Below are positions 27,267-36,899 of a stretch of DNA of 53,872 nucleotides, in pieces; the first letter of the stretch is position 1, and every line of letters starts with the position of its first letter. Source of the stretch: Rhizobiaceae bacterium (lineage in GTDB: Bacteria; Pseudomonadota; Alphaproteobacteria; Rhizobiales; Rhizobiaceae); the NCBI GenBank assembly GCA_905339215.1, contig CAJPFN010000070.1, positions 1-53,872 on the forward strand, given 5' to 3'. The notes under the pieces were generated by a model. That model did not search any database. It saw only the letters and a list, made by a program, of their open reading frames with translations, and was not told where the DNA came from. The translations under genes were made by a program, and so were the position numbers.

Positions 27267-28399
27267 AGTTCGCTTCGGAATTCCGCGACCCCGCGGCGGC
27301 GCGTGCGCTGCTTGCCGCCATTGCGACCAAGGCCGACGAGATCGGGGCAACCCGCCAGAAGCCCATTCACATCATGGAGATCTGCGGCGGCCATACGCAC
27401 TCGATCTTCCGCTACGGGCTCGACAAGCTGATCCACGAGGGGATCGAGTTCATCCACGGACCCGGCTGCCCGGTCTGCGTGCTGCCGATGGCACGCGTGG
27501 ACGAATGCGTCGAGATTGCGGAGCGCCCCGGTGTCATCTTCACGACCTTTGGCGACGCCATGCGCGTGCCCGGCCACAAGAAGTCGCTCATTCGGGCCAA
27601 ATCCGAGGGCGCCGACATTCGCATGGTCTATTCGCCGCTCGACGCCCTCGAGCTTGCTCGCCGCAATCGCGACCGCGAAGTCGTGTTCTTCGGTCTCGGC
27701 TTCGAGACGACGACGCCTTCGACCGCTCTCTCGATCCAGCAGGCCGCGCGGGAGGGGCTGACGAATTTCAGCGTCTTCTGCAACCACATCACCGTTCCGG
27801 AACCGATCAAGGCGCTGCTCGACGACCCGGACATGACGCTCGACGGCTTCATCGGGCCCGGACACGTTTCGATGGTCATCGGCATCCATCCCTACGACTT
27901 CATCGCCCGGGACTACAGAAAACCCCTGGTGGTTGCCGGATTCGAGCCGACCGATCTGCTTCAGTCGACCCTCATGGTCCTGGTCCAGATCGGGGAAGGC
28001 CGGGCCGCGATCGAGAACCAGTACGCGCGCGTCGTGCCGGAACACGGCAACCCCGTCAGCCTCGCCGCCATCGCCGATGTCTACGAACGCCGCCCCAGCT
28101 TCGAATGGCGGGGCCTCGGCGAGATCGACGCCTCTGGACTGCGCATTCGCCGGAAATACGGCGCCTTCGACGCCGAGGAGAAATTCGGCATCGGCTATGC
28201 TGCCTCGTCCCGCAACGTGCCCGAGATCGAGGGCTGCGCGTGCGGCGCGGTCATGACCGGCAAGATGAAACCGACGCAATGCCCGCAATTCGGCATCGGC
28301 TGCACGCCCGAAATGCCGCTTGGCGCGCTGATGGTCTCCTCCGAAGGGGCTTGTGCGGCCTATTGGCAATACGCGGGCGCAAGGGCGGCGGCTGAATAA
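27263..28399 (+). CDS. hypD: hydrogenase maturation protein HypD
   Basis: A 378-residue HypD, the [4Fe-4S] scaffold on which Fe(CN)2CO is built with HypC. Conserved motifs are IMEICGGHTHSIFRYG, IHGPGCPVCVLPM, GFETTTPSTA, GPGHVS, and a C-terminal Cys cluster (EGCACGAVMTGKMKPTQCPQFGIGCTPEMPLGALMVSSEG). The length matches the family. The stop TAA shares its last base with the hypE ATG. Confidence 0.97.
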   Translation: MKFASEFRDPAAARALLAAIATKADEIGATRQKPIHIMEICGGHTHSIFRYGLDKLIHEGIEFIHGPGCPVCVLPMARVDECVEIAERPGVIFTTFGDAMRVPGHKKSLIRAKSEGADIRMVYSPLDALELARRNRDREVVFFGLGFETTTPSTALSIQQAAREGLTNFSVFCNHITVPEPIKALLDDPDMTLDGFIGPGHVSMVIGIHPYDFIARDYRKPLVVAGFEPTDLLQSTLMVLVQIGEGRAAIENQYARVVPEHGNPVSLAAIADVYERRPSFEWRGLGEIDASGLRIRRKYGAFDAEEKFGIGYAASSRNVPEIEGCACGAVMTGKMKPTQCPQFGIGCTPEMPLGALMVSSEGACAAYWQYAGARAAAE

Positions 28400-29421
28400 T
28401 GGCGCTGCGCGACAACCGTGTGACGATGAGCCATGGCGGCGGAGGACGCGCAATGCGCGATCTGATCGACGAGGTCTTCACCTCGGTGTTCCAACCGCCC
28501 GGCAAGGAGGATCAGGCCCGCCTGATGGATGACGCGCTGCGCGAGCCTGGCGCGCGGCTGGCGTTTACCACCGACAGCTTTGTCGTGACGCCGCTGGAGT
28601 TTCCCGGCGGCGATATCGGCAAGCTGGCCGTTTGCGGCACCGTGAACGACCTGGTCGTGGGCGGGGCGCGTCCGCTCTGGCTCTCCGCCGCCTTCGTTAT
28701 CGAGGAAGGCTGCGAGATCGAACTGCTGCGTCGCATCGTTGCCACCATGGCGGTCGAGGCGGAGAAGGCGGGCGTCCGCATCGTCACCGGCGATACCAAG
28801 GTGGTCGAACGCGGCAAGGGCGACGGGGTCTACATCACCACGTCCGGCATTGGCGTCATTCCACACGGTGTCGACCTGGGCGCCGCGCGCATCCGCCCCG
28901 GCGACGTGGTCATCGTCAATGGCGTCCTCGGTGATCATGGCGCGTCGATCCTGGCCGCGCGCGGCGATCTCGTGCTGTCGACCGATCTTCAATCGGACTG
29001 CGCGGCTCTTGGTCACCTGATGCAGGCGGCGATCGCTGCTGCACCCGGGATCGCCGCCGCCCGAGACTGTACGCGCGGCGGTCTCGCGTCCGCCCTGAAC
29101 GAAATGGCCTCGGAAGCAGGGCTTGCAATCGAAATCGATGAAGCGCGCCTGCCGCTGCGCCCGGAAGTCGTTGGCGTCTGCGAGATACTAGGCCTCGACC
29201 CCCTGTATCTCGCCAATGAGGGTCGCCTCGTCCTCTTCTGTCCGGAAGATCAGTCCGGCGCGGCGCTTGCGGCCATGCGCGCGCTTCCCGAAGGTGCCGA
29301 CGCCAGTGTGATCGGGCGGACGCTGCCGGCGCCCGCAGGTCGCGTCACCCTCCGCACTGCCTTCGGCGGCGCGCGGATCGTCGACATGCTGCTGGGCGAG
29401 CAACTGCCGAGAATCTGTTGA
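28399..29421 (+). CDS. hypE: hydrogenase maturation protein HypE
   Basis: A 340-residue HypE of the PurM-like ATP-binding fold. It dehydrates the carbamoyl group received from HypF to a thiocyanate on its C-terminal Cys, and the chain here ends PRIC as required. DSFVVTPLEFPGGDIGKLAVCGTVNDL and RDCTRGGLASALNEMA are standard family segments. It is the last gene of the 9.1-kb maturation operon. Confidence 0.97.
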   Translation: MALRDNRVTMSHGGGGRAMRDLIDEVFTSVFQPPGKEDQARLMDDALREPGARLAFTTDSFVVTPLEFPGGDIGKLAVCGTVNDLVVGGARPLWLSAAFVIEEGCEIELLRRIVATMAVEAEKAGVRIVTGDTKVVERGKGDGVYITTSGIGVIPHGVDLGAARIRPGDVVIVNGVLGDHGASILAARGDLVLSTDLQSDCAALGHLMQAAIAAAPGIAAARDCTRGGLASALNEMASEAGLAIEIDEARLPLRPEVVGVCEILGLDPLYLANEGRLVLFCPEDQSGAALAAMRALPEGADASVIGRTLPAPAGRVTLRTAFGGARIVDMLLGEQLPRIC

Positions 29422-29807
29422 CGGCGCGGACATCCTGTCAGCGCCGATGGCATTGAATTGGCGCCGACGCCGACCATCCCGAAATCCGCGGACGACGGAC
29501 TCTGTACGGGGCCGCGCGCAGAGTCGCCTTGAGACCGGGCGGATGTGTTTCTGCTCTTCGCCGCGGTATATACCGGCGGCAAGACGATGCCACCCATTGC
29601 CGAAGCGCGACAAACGCGCAATTCTTGGACGCCAGCCATGGGGCGGCTGGGTTTGAGGGTGGGAGCACAATCATCAATGGCATCGTCGCGTACTGGCGGG
29701 TTTGCTAGCGGCAACAGAGCGAATCATCTTCCGAGGTGCTTTCGGGACTCTTCCCCCCGGTCTTCCGTCTCGCAGCTGTAGTGGCCGGCCGAACCAAAGG
29801 CGAACCA
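29422..29807. other. 386-bp non-coding gap after hypE
   Basis: No gene is recognised. GACTCTG (29498-29504) and CAGAGTC (29519-29525) form a 7-bp-arm hairpin that could end the hyp transcript, though no T-run follows. The region must also contain the promoter of the FabD-like/P450 pair; no confident boxes were found. Confidence 0.45.
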
Positions 29808-30739
29808 TGAAGACCTATGCGGTCTATTCGGGCCTCGAAGCCCTTCAGCAGGCCTCGCGCACGCGACGCTGGCTCGACTTGCCAGAGGTCGCCGCGACGC
29901 TCGACGAGGTTTCGGGCTACCTCTCCGAGGCGACAGGAAGACAAGAGGACATCGCCACTTTCCTGCGCGAGAATGCGCGCCCGCACCGCGCCGACATGGA
30001 CCGGCTGTTCATTGCCCACACCGCCATGCAGGTCGGCATCTCGCGGGCTGTGATGAGGCGCACGCGGGTAGATGGGCTGGCCGGCTGTTCGATGGGCGAC
30101 CTGGCGCGCGCCGCCGTATCTGGGGCGACCACGCTGCGCCAGATGATCGGCATCGTCTGGCACCTCGCCCAGTACCGGCACCTCAGCCCGCCCGGCGAAC
30201 TCGCCACCGTACGCCCGGTCGAAGGCCTGTTCGACGACCGCCAGATGGAATGGCTGCGCGGCACCGGCGTCTCGCTCAGCCTGTGGTCTGAACGGTACGG
30301 CGCGCTCGCCGGCTCTAGCGAGGTGATAGACGCGCTGAAGCCGCGCGGGCGCGAGTTCGGGCTGAAGATCAGCCAACTCTACCCCTACCCCTTCCACTCC
30401 GAGCTGATGCGCCCTGTCGCCGAGAGCATCCGCGGCCTCATCAGCGGCTGGGACGTCCGGCCGCCGGCGATCCCCGTCTATTCGAGCGTGTTCCTGAGAC
30501 CGATCGTCACCGCCGACGACGTTCGCGAGGAGGCCCTGGCCGGCGCCTCGAATCCGGTGCAATGGTTCGAGACCATCCGCAACCTGCGCAACGAGTACGG
30601 CGTGACGCGCATCATCAACATCGGCCCGACCGACACGATCACGGCGTGGATCCCGCAATCGGCCGAGTTCTCCGACGTCGAGGTCGTCGAGGCCTGGGAC
30701 CTGTGCGGGGCCGACGTCGCCGAAGGGTGCGCCGCATGA
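29808..30739 (+). CDS. FabD-like malonyl/acyltransferase-domain protein
   Basis: A 310-residue stand-alone acyltransferase of the FabD/polyketide AT fold. The nucleophile motif is GCSMGD (Ser95; GHSLGE in FabD) and the catalytic His is His197 in PYPFHSELMRP (GPFHS.LM in FabD). The FabD N-terminal GQGSQ, which forms the oxyanion hole, is replaced by YSGLEAL, and the C-terminal EVGPG is NIGPTDT. It may therefore transfer an unusual acyl group or act as a hydrolase. The P450 gene starts inside its stop codon, so the two are co-translated. No ketosynthase or carrier protein is nearby. Confidence 0.7.
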
Positions 30740-32073
30740 TGCCGTCGCCGACGACCCGGGCATCGGAACTGCGTACGCCGTATTCCGGCAGGGCCGCCCT
30801 GGAGGGCGTGCTCGCCGAGGGCTGCGAGATGCAGCATGCGGTGATCCGCCAGTACGGGACGCAGACCATAGTCCTGCTCGAACCGTCTTCGATCCGCCAC
30901 TGCTTCATCACCAATGCGGTGAACTATCGCCAGGCGGCGGCGCGCAAGCGCCTCATGGAGCCCGTGCTCGGCGAGAGCATCCTGACCGGCGAGGGCGACA
31001 TTTCTGTCAAGGTGCGCCAGCAGATCGCCACGCTGTTCAACCGGCCGGCGCTGGAGACGTACGCTGCGCGAATCCGCGAGCATGCGGAAGCCGCGACAGG
31101 GGACCTCGACGACGGTGTCGGCGATGCTGCCGCGATGACCGCCCGCATCGCGCTCGAGAACCTGTCGCTGACGCTTTTTTCGGGCGCGCTCTCGGACCAT
31201 GTCGAGGATCTGCTTTCCGCCCTCGACGCGGTTTATGACGCCATGCACGGGTTGCCTCTCCTCGGCGAGGAGGGCGGCGTCGCCTACTACCCGCATGTCG
31301 ACCGCCCGGCCCGGCAGGACGCCGCGCGCCGGCTCCGCCAGGTCGTACACGGCATCGTCGAGAGACGACTTGCCGAAGACGCGCCGCGTGGCGACCTGCT
31401 CGACCGCCTGATCGGCCTACGCCGCGACGCAGCCCGCGGCGACGTCAGCGCCGAGCAGATGGTCGGCGACGTCGTCACATTCATCATCGCGGGCCACGAG
31501 ACGACGGCAGCGACCGTAGCCTGGGCGCTCTTCCTGCTTTCCCGAGACGCGGTGGCGCTCGCGCGGGCTAGCGCAGAGACCGACCGGGTGGTCAACGACG
31601 GCGTTCCCCCCGGCGAGTGGCCGGACCGGCTGCCGTTCCTGCTGGCCTGCGTGGAGGAGACGCAGCGGCTCTATCCGCCGGTCCCCGTCATTACCCGCCA
31701 GGCGATTGAAGACGATGCGCTGCCTGGCCTCGACATCGGCAAGGGTTCGGTGGTGATGGCCCCGGTCAGGTTGATCCACCGCATGCACCGCTACTGGGAC
31801 CAACCCGGCCGGTTCCGGCCAGACCGCTTCCTTCCGGGCAACAGGGAGCAGATCGAGCGCTACAGCTATCTGCCCTTCGGGCTCGGCCCGCGCATGTGCA
31901 TCGGCGCGGCGTTCGGCAATCGCGAAGCGACGATCATGCTCGCCGTCATCCTGCGCCGATTCCGGCCGCGCTATGCGGGCGGCGCCGATCCCGTGCCACT
32001 GCTCAAGGTGGTGCTGCGCGCCGACAACGGCATCCCGATGCTCTTCGAGCGCAGGCAGGGGCCGCAGCGCTGA
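30736..32073 (+). CDS. cytochrome P450
   Basis: A 445-residue soluble bacterial P450. The I-helix motif is FIIAGHETTAATV, the ExxR motif is EETQRLYPP, and the heme loop is PFGLGPRMCIG with thiolate Cys about residue 388. There is no membrane anchor, so electrons would come from a ferredoxin or flavodoxin encoded elsewhere. The ATG at 30736 overlaps the stop of the FabD-like gene (ATGA). The pairing suggests oxidation of an acyl or fatty-acid-like substrate handled by the acyltransferase. The product is unknown. Confidence 0.92.
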   Translation: MMPSPTTRASELRTPYSGRAALEGVLAEGCEMQHAVIRQYGTQTIVLLEPSSIRHCFITNAVNYRQAAARKRLMEPVLGESILTGEGDISVKVRQQIATLFNRPALETYAARIREHAEAATGDLDDGVGDAAAMTARIALENLSLTLFSGALSDHVEDLLSALDAVYDAMHGLPLLGEEGGVAYYPHVDRPARQDAARRLRQVVHGIVERRLAEDAPRGDLLDRLIGLRRDAARGDVSAEQMVGDVVTFIIAGHETTAATVAWALFLLSRDAVALARASAETDRVVNDGVPPGEWPDRLPFLLACVEETQRLYPPVPVITRQAIEDDALPGLDIGKGSVVMAPVRLIHRMHRYWDQPGRFRPDRFLPGNREQIERYSYLPFGLGPRMCIGAAFGNREATIMLAVILRRFRPRYAGGADPVPLLKVVLRADNGIPMLFERRQGPQR

Positions 32074-32159
32074 CGTTCCGCGGACCAGAGCGTGTCGCGC
32101 CGATTGCCGCCGGCGGGCCTTTCGCTTAACAATCGAGGCGGGCGAACAAGAGCAGACAG

Positions 32160-33188
32160 ATGGGAGCGAGGGGACCGATCCTCATCTTCAGCCTTCCTGC
32201 GATCGGCGACTTCATTCGGTCCCACTCCGCCATTCGCCTCGTCGCCGAACAGTTCCCCGACAGACCCATCGACGTGGTGACGTCGCCGGCCGCCGTTCCG
32301 GTGGCCGCCTTCATGCCGCACGTGCGCAAGGCGTGGGCGCTCGATAAGCGCCATCTCAGGCTCGGCCTCGTCGAGCGCATCCGCCTCGCACGGAAACTGC
32401 GCGCGGCCGGTTACGGCACGGCCTACCTGCTGACGAGCAGTCTCAAGGCGGCGCTGATCCCCTGGCTGGCACGCATTCCCGAACGGATCGGCTACCCGCG
32501 CGAGCTTCGCTTCGGGCTCGTCAACCGCTTCCCCCGCGACTGGTTCGCCTACTTGTTGATCAGCCGGCAGCACAAGCGCATGTACGAGGAGATGTGCGAC
32601 ATCGCCACGCTGCGCGAACGGGCTCCGCCACCGCAGGGCTGGTGCGCCCCGCGCCTGGAGGTTCCCGCCGCGCTGGTCGACGAGTGGCGCAGCGCGCACG
32701 GGATCGACCCGGCAAGGCCGGTGCTCGCGCTCTATACCTCCGGCTTCGGAGACCTTCGCGCCTGGCCGCACGAACGGTTCGCAGCGATTGCGCGGGACTA
32801 TGCGGAGAACGGGTGGTCGGTATGGCTGCTGGGCTCCACCCGCGAGCGGCCGGTGGCACAGGCGATCGCCAAGGCCGTTCCCGCCGCGGTCGACTTCACC
32901 TAGACGGCGCGGATCGAGGACGCGCTGTGCCAGATCGCCGCCGCGACCGTATTCCTCGGCACCGACGGCGGACTGGCGCAGGCCGCCGCAGCGATCGGTA
33001 CGCCCTGCGTCCTCGTTTTCCGCTCGACCTACGCCTACGAGGCTGGACCGGTGAACGCCGAGGCGACCTGCCTGGAGCCGCCGCTTGCGGTCGCCGGCGG
33101 TCTCTTCAGCACCGAAGGCATCACCGAACAGCGCGTCCGCGAAGCGCTCGACGGCGCGGTGCGGCGTGCGCGGGCCAACCGCCCGTAG
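32160..33188 (+). pseudogene. glycosyltransferase family 9 (heptosyltransferase-like), interrupted by an amber codon
   Basis: A GT9 (WaaF/WaaC-like) gene with an in-frame TAG at 32901-32903. Codons 1-247 give ILIFSLPAIGDFIRSHSAIRLV and LALYTSGFGDLRAWPHERFAAIARDY, the standard acceptor half and linker. After the TAG the same frame continues for 94 codons with TDGGLAQAAAAIGTPCVLVF, the normal ADP-sugar-binding half, and ends at 33188. The two parts add to the family length, so this is one gene with a nonsense mutation, a sequencing error or a suppressed stop. It lies 86 bp after the P450 and may belong to that cluster. Confidence 0.85.
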
Positions 33189-33200
33189 CCCGGCACCGTT

Positions 33201-36200
33201 TCAGCCGGCCGGTCGGGTCTCCAGCCAGCGCCACAGATAGGCGGCGTGCGCCGCCTCGACATGGAGGCGGGCGCGGTCGGGCGCGGTCCGATAGAGGAGA
33301 ATTGGCACGCCGCAGGCGAGTACCGCCGCCGAGCGGCTCCCCGATTCGAGATCGGCTGTGACCATTTCAGCGAGAAGGCCGCGTAGGCCAGGTCCGCCGA
33401 GCTCGAATACGGCGAAGATGTCATCCGCGCGTGTCGCGACGAAACCCGGACCGTTCGTGGCCGGCGCGCCGCCGGTGGGAGCGTCGCGGACAATCAGCGC
33501 GCGGTCGCGGGCAATGCGCACCAGCCGGGGCGATCCTCCCGCGATACCGAACAGGCCGACTTCCGTCGCACCGGTGCAGAGCGCCGCAGCGGCCTCGGAG
33601 AGACGGCCGGAGACCAGCGTCTGACCGAGGCCGGGCACGCGCTTCGCCGTCCAGCCGTCGCGCACCAGCCCGGCGGAACGCCAGTCGGGGAGCGGCGCCC
33701 AGCGCTTGCCGCGGTCGAAGGGCGGCGCCTTTGCCGCGACGCCGGTTGCCGGCCGATCCGGCCCGGTGGTCCCGGCAGCGCCGTCCGGCGCTGACAGGCG
33801 TGTGCCTTCGGGATCGAAGGCGCAGGGCGCGACGATCTTCGCCATGAGCGCGCGCCCGAGGTGGACGACCTCGACCGTCTCGCCCAGACGCGACAGGCCG
33901 CTTTCGATCAGGCCGAGCGCGATCGGGTGGCCGAGCGCCGGGCTGAAGTAACTGGAGGTCACATAGCCGATCGAGCGACGGCCTCCGCCGGAGCGGTCGA
34001 CACCGTGGGCGCCGGTCGGCAACGGCTCGGCCCCGTCGACGGCCAGCCCGACGAATTGGCGGCGGGCCTCGTCCCGGGCGTTGTCGGTGAACAGCGAGCG
34101 CTTGCCGACGAACTCGTCCCTGCGCTTGTCGCGTGGGCCGGTGATGCCGAGATCCTGCGGCATGGTGGTGCCGTCGGTGTCCTTGCCGGCGATGAGATAG
34201 CCCTTTTCGGCACGCAGCAAGAGCAGCGCCTCGGAGCCGAGCGGGAAAGCGCCGAGCGGTCGGCCGACCTCCAGCATGGCGGCGAGCAGGCGGTGGGCCT
34301 GCGAGGAGGCGACCGACACCTCGTAGGAGCGGTCGCCGGTGAAGGAGACGCGGGCGACGCGGGCGAGCCCGCCCTCGAAGGAACCCTCGGCGAAGACCAT
34401 GTGCGGCAGTGCGGCGTCGGAGAGATCGACGCCGAGGCCGAGCGCCGCGACCAGTTCGCGCGACCGCGGGCCGGTGGCGGTCAGCGTCGCCCACTGCAGC
34501 GTCGAGTTGTGAACGAAGACGCGCGCGGGGTCGAAGCGGTCCTGGCGCCATTCCTCCAGCCTCGCCACCACGCCGGCGACGTGGCCGGACGAGCAGGAGA
34601 CGATGTAGTGCTCGTCGGAAACCTTGGAGACGACGCCGTCGTCGTAGACCACACCGCCCTCGGTCAGCATGAAGCCGTAACGAATGCGGCCCGGCTTCAG
34701 GCTGGACAGCGTCGAGTAGGAGTTGAAGTCGACTAGCGCGCCGGCGTCGGGGCCCATCACCTCGATCTTGCCGAGCGGCGAGCCATCGAGGATGCCGACC
34801 GTTTGCCGCGCCAGGCCCGCCTCGCGGGCGACCTCCTCTGCCTCGGAACCATTGCCGTACCAGGCCGGCCGCAGCCAGCCGCCGTATTCCCGGAAGATCG
34901 CGCCGGCGGCACGGTGAGCGTCCTCGAGCACGAGGCGGCGCACCGGATTGAACAGCTGCCCGCGCCTTCGCCCGGCGACGACACCGAAGGGAACGGGCAC
35001 GAAGGGCGGCCGGTAGGTGGTCGTGCCGGTCGCCTCGATCGATCGGCCGGTGATCGAAGCCATGGCGGCGAGGCCGTTCATGTTCGACGTCTTGCCCTGG
35101 TCGGTCGCCATGCCCAGAGTCGTGTAGCGCTTCAGGTGCTCGACCGAGCGGAAGTTCTCGCGGGCGGCGAGAGCGACATCCTTCAGGGTCACGTCGTTCT
35201 GCAGGTCGATCCACTGGCGGCCATCTGCACCGGCCTTGGGCCATGCGGGAACGACGCGGTAGGCGTCCTCCGTGTCCGCGGAATCGGGCGGAGCGCCCTC
35301 CCCGCCACCGGCCTTCCAACCATCGGCAAGGGCCACAGCCAGACCGGACTTGCCGTTTGCCGCGCCGGCGACGGCCATGCGATCGACCGGATCGCCGGGG
35401 ACGAAGGCAGCCAGCGCATCGTCGTAGCGCAGCTTTCCCCGCGCCTGGCAGAAGAGATGCACCGTGGGCGTCCAGCCGCCGGAGACGAGTAGCGCATCGG
35501 CCTCGATGCGCTCGCCGCCGACGGTGACCGCCTCGACGCCGCGCTTGCCGTGCACGGCCTCGATCGCCGCACCCTTGCGCACGGCGACGCCCTCGGGCGC
35601 GGTCGCGTCGGCACGCAGGTCGGCGAGGGTGACCGAAGCGCCGGCGGCGGCGAGCGCACCGGCGACGGCCGCAGCACTCGAATTGTTGGCGGCGACGACG
35701 ATGCGGCTGCCGACGAGAACGCCATGACGGCGCAGGTAGAAGAGCGCGGCGTCGGCCGACATGACGCCCGGCCGGTCGTTGTCGGCAAAGACCAGCGGCC
35801 GTTCGATGGCACCCGCCCCGACGACGATCCTCTTCGGCCGGATCCGCCACAACGCATCGGCGCGACCGGGGCGGCGCTGCCAGGCGCAGACGAGGTCGTG
35901 ATCGTAGATGCCGTAGGCCGTCGTGTCGGTCAGCACGCGGTGGCCGTCGGCGGCGAGCTCGCCGGCGACGCGCGCCGCCCACTCGGCGCCGGGAATGCCG
36001 TCGACGGTGCCGCCGCGATGGAGAAGCGAGCCGCCGGCCTGCGGCCGGTCGTCGATCAGGATCACCGACCTGCCCGCGCCGGCCGCCGCCATCGCCGCGG
36101 CGAGCCCCGCCGGGCCGGCGCCGACGACGAGCACGTCGCAGGTCGCGTTGATCTGCGGCCAGTCGGCTGCCGGGGAGTTGTCGGGATCGAGTCGTCCCAG

Positions 36201-36626
36201 CCCTGCCATGGCGCGGATGCGCGGCTCGAACAGGTGCCAGTCCGGCCAGAGAAATGTCTTGTAGTAGAAGCCGGCCGGGATGAACGCCGAGAAGCGGTCG
36301 AGGAAGGCGCCGCGGTCGCCCTCGGCGGTCGGGTACGCGTTGACGGAGCGCACCGCCATGCCGGCGACCAGCGGCTCGGTCGTGGCGCGCAGGTTGGGCG
36401 TGGTGCGGCCGTCGAGCGAAACGTCGACCAGCGCGTTGGGCTCCTCGGTCCAGGCGCCCCAGATTCCGCGCGGGCGGTGGTACTTGAACGAGCGGCCGAC
36501 GATGCGCACGCCGTTGGCGAGCAGCGCCGAGGCGATCGTGTCGCCGGCCCGGCCCTCGTGGTGGCGGCCGTCGAAGGTGAAGGGGATCGCCGCGCCTGCG
36601 GCGGCGTCGGTGCGCTTCGGGCTCAT
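33201..36626 (-). CDS. soxA: sarcosine oxidase alpha subunit fused to gamma subunit
   Basis: A 1141-residue protein. Residues 1-~960 are heterotetrameric sarcosine oxidase alpha: an N-terminal ferredoxin-like region, a dinucleotide-binding site at ~165-200 (DVLVVGAGPAGLAAAMAAAG), and a GcvT-like aminomethyl/folate domain (~600-960). The last ~175 residues (from RWAPLPDWRSAGL through VGLFGIAGGSPRLVRIA to the end) resemble the separate SoxG subunit. Alpha is usually ~1000 residues, so soxG has been joined in frame. The enzyme demethylates sarcosine to glycine, giving methylene-THF or formaldehyde plus H2O2. Its start overlaps the soxD stop by 4 bp. Confidence 0.92.
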   Translation of the reverse strand: MSPKRTDAAAGAAIPFTFDGRHHEGRAGDTIASALLANGVRIVGRSFKYHRPRGIWGAWTEEPNALVDVSLDGRTTPNLRATTEPLVAGMAVRSVNAYPTAEGDRGAFLDRFSAFIPAGFYYKTFLWPDWHLFEPRIRAMAGLGRLDPDNSPAADWPQINATCDVLVVGAGPAGLAAAMAAAGAGRSVILIDDRPQAGGSLLHRGGTVDGIPGAEWAARVAGELAADGHRVLTDTTAYGIYDHDLVCAWQRRPGRADALWRIRPKRIVVGAGAIERPLVFADNDRPGVMSADAALFYLRRHGVLVGSRIVVAANNSSAAAVAGALAAAGASVTLADLRADATAPEGVAVRKGAAIEAVHGKRGVEAVTVGGERIEADALLVSGGWTPTVHLFCQARGKLRYDDALAAFVPGDPVDRMAVAGAANGKSGLAVALADGWKAGGGEGAPPDSADTEDAYRVVPAWPKAGADGRQWIDLQNDVTLKDVALAARENFRSVEHLKRYTTLGMATDQGKTSNMNGLAAMASITGRSIEATGTTTYRPPFVPVPFGVVAGRRRGQLFNPVRRLVLEDAHRAAGAIFREYGGWLRPAWYGNGSEAEEVAREAGLARQTVGILDGSPLGKIEVMGPDAGALVDFNSYSTLSSLKPGRIRYGFMLTEGGVVYDDGVVSKVSDEHYIVSCSSGHVAGVVARLEEWRQDRFDPARVFVHNSTLQWATLTATGPRSRELVAALGLGVDLSDAALPHMVFAEGSFEGGLARVARVSFTGDRSYEVSVASSQAHRLLAAMLEVGRPLGAFPLGSEALLLLRAEKGYLIAGKDTDGTTMPQDLGITGPRDKRRDEFVGKRSLFTDNARDEARRQFVGLAVDGAEPLPTGAHGVDRSGGGRRSIGYVTSSYFSPALGHPIALGLIESGLSRLGETVEVVHLGRALMAKIVAPCAFDPEGTRLSAPDGAAGTTGPDRPATGVAAKAPPFDRGKRWAPLPDWRSAGLVRDGWTAKRVPGLGQTLVSGRLSEAAAALCTGATEVGLFGIAGGSPRLVRIARDRALIVRDAPTGGAPATNGPGFVATRADDIFAVFELGGPGLRGLLAEMVTADLESGSRSAAVLACGVPILLYRTAPDRARLHVEAAHAAYLWRWLETRPAG

Positions 36627-36889
36627 CTCTCCTCCGCGCGCAGCGACTTCGATCCGGTGACGGCGTGGCTGACCGTATCGCGTTCCATCAGGAAGAACTC
36701 GCCGCAGGTATCGTGCACCCAGATCTCGCTCGTCGCGCCCTTCGGATTGGCGTTGACGTGGAGGTAGCGCGACCAGCGGGTGGCGTCGGTTTCGCCGGCG
36801 GGCTCGGGGCGGACCTTGCCCGCCTCGCCGCCGAAGTGGAACTCGGTCTCGTCGCGCGAGCCGCAGAAGGGACAGGGAAAGAGCTGCAT
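36623..36889 (-). CDS. soxD: sarcosine oxidase delta subunit
   Basis: An 88-residue SoxD with the N-terminal zinc motif CPFCG and a later H-x-x-C in VHDTCGEFF, the usual Zn ligands. RWSRYLHVNANPKG is the conserved family core. It lies between soxB and soxA as in other soxBDAG loci, 10 bp after soxB and overlapping soxA by 4 bp. Confidence 0.95.
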   Translation of the reverse strand: MQLFPCPFCGSRDETEFHFGGEAGKVRPEPAGETDATRWSRYLHVNANPKGATSEIWVHDTCGEFFLMERDTVSHAVTGSKSLRAEER

Positions 36890-36899
36890 CGAAGCGATC

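Noticed and set aside
33421-35982. An 853-residue minus-strand frame over soxA
   Set aside because: Shifted-frame shadow of soxA, extremely Arg-rich, with no start signals.
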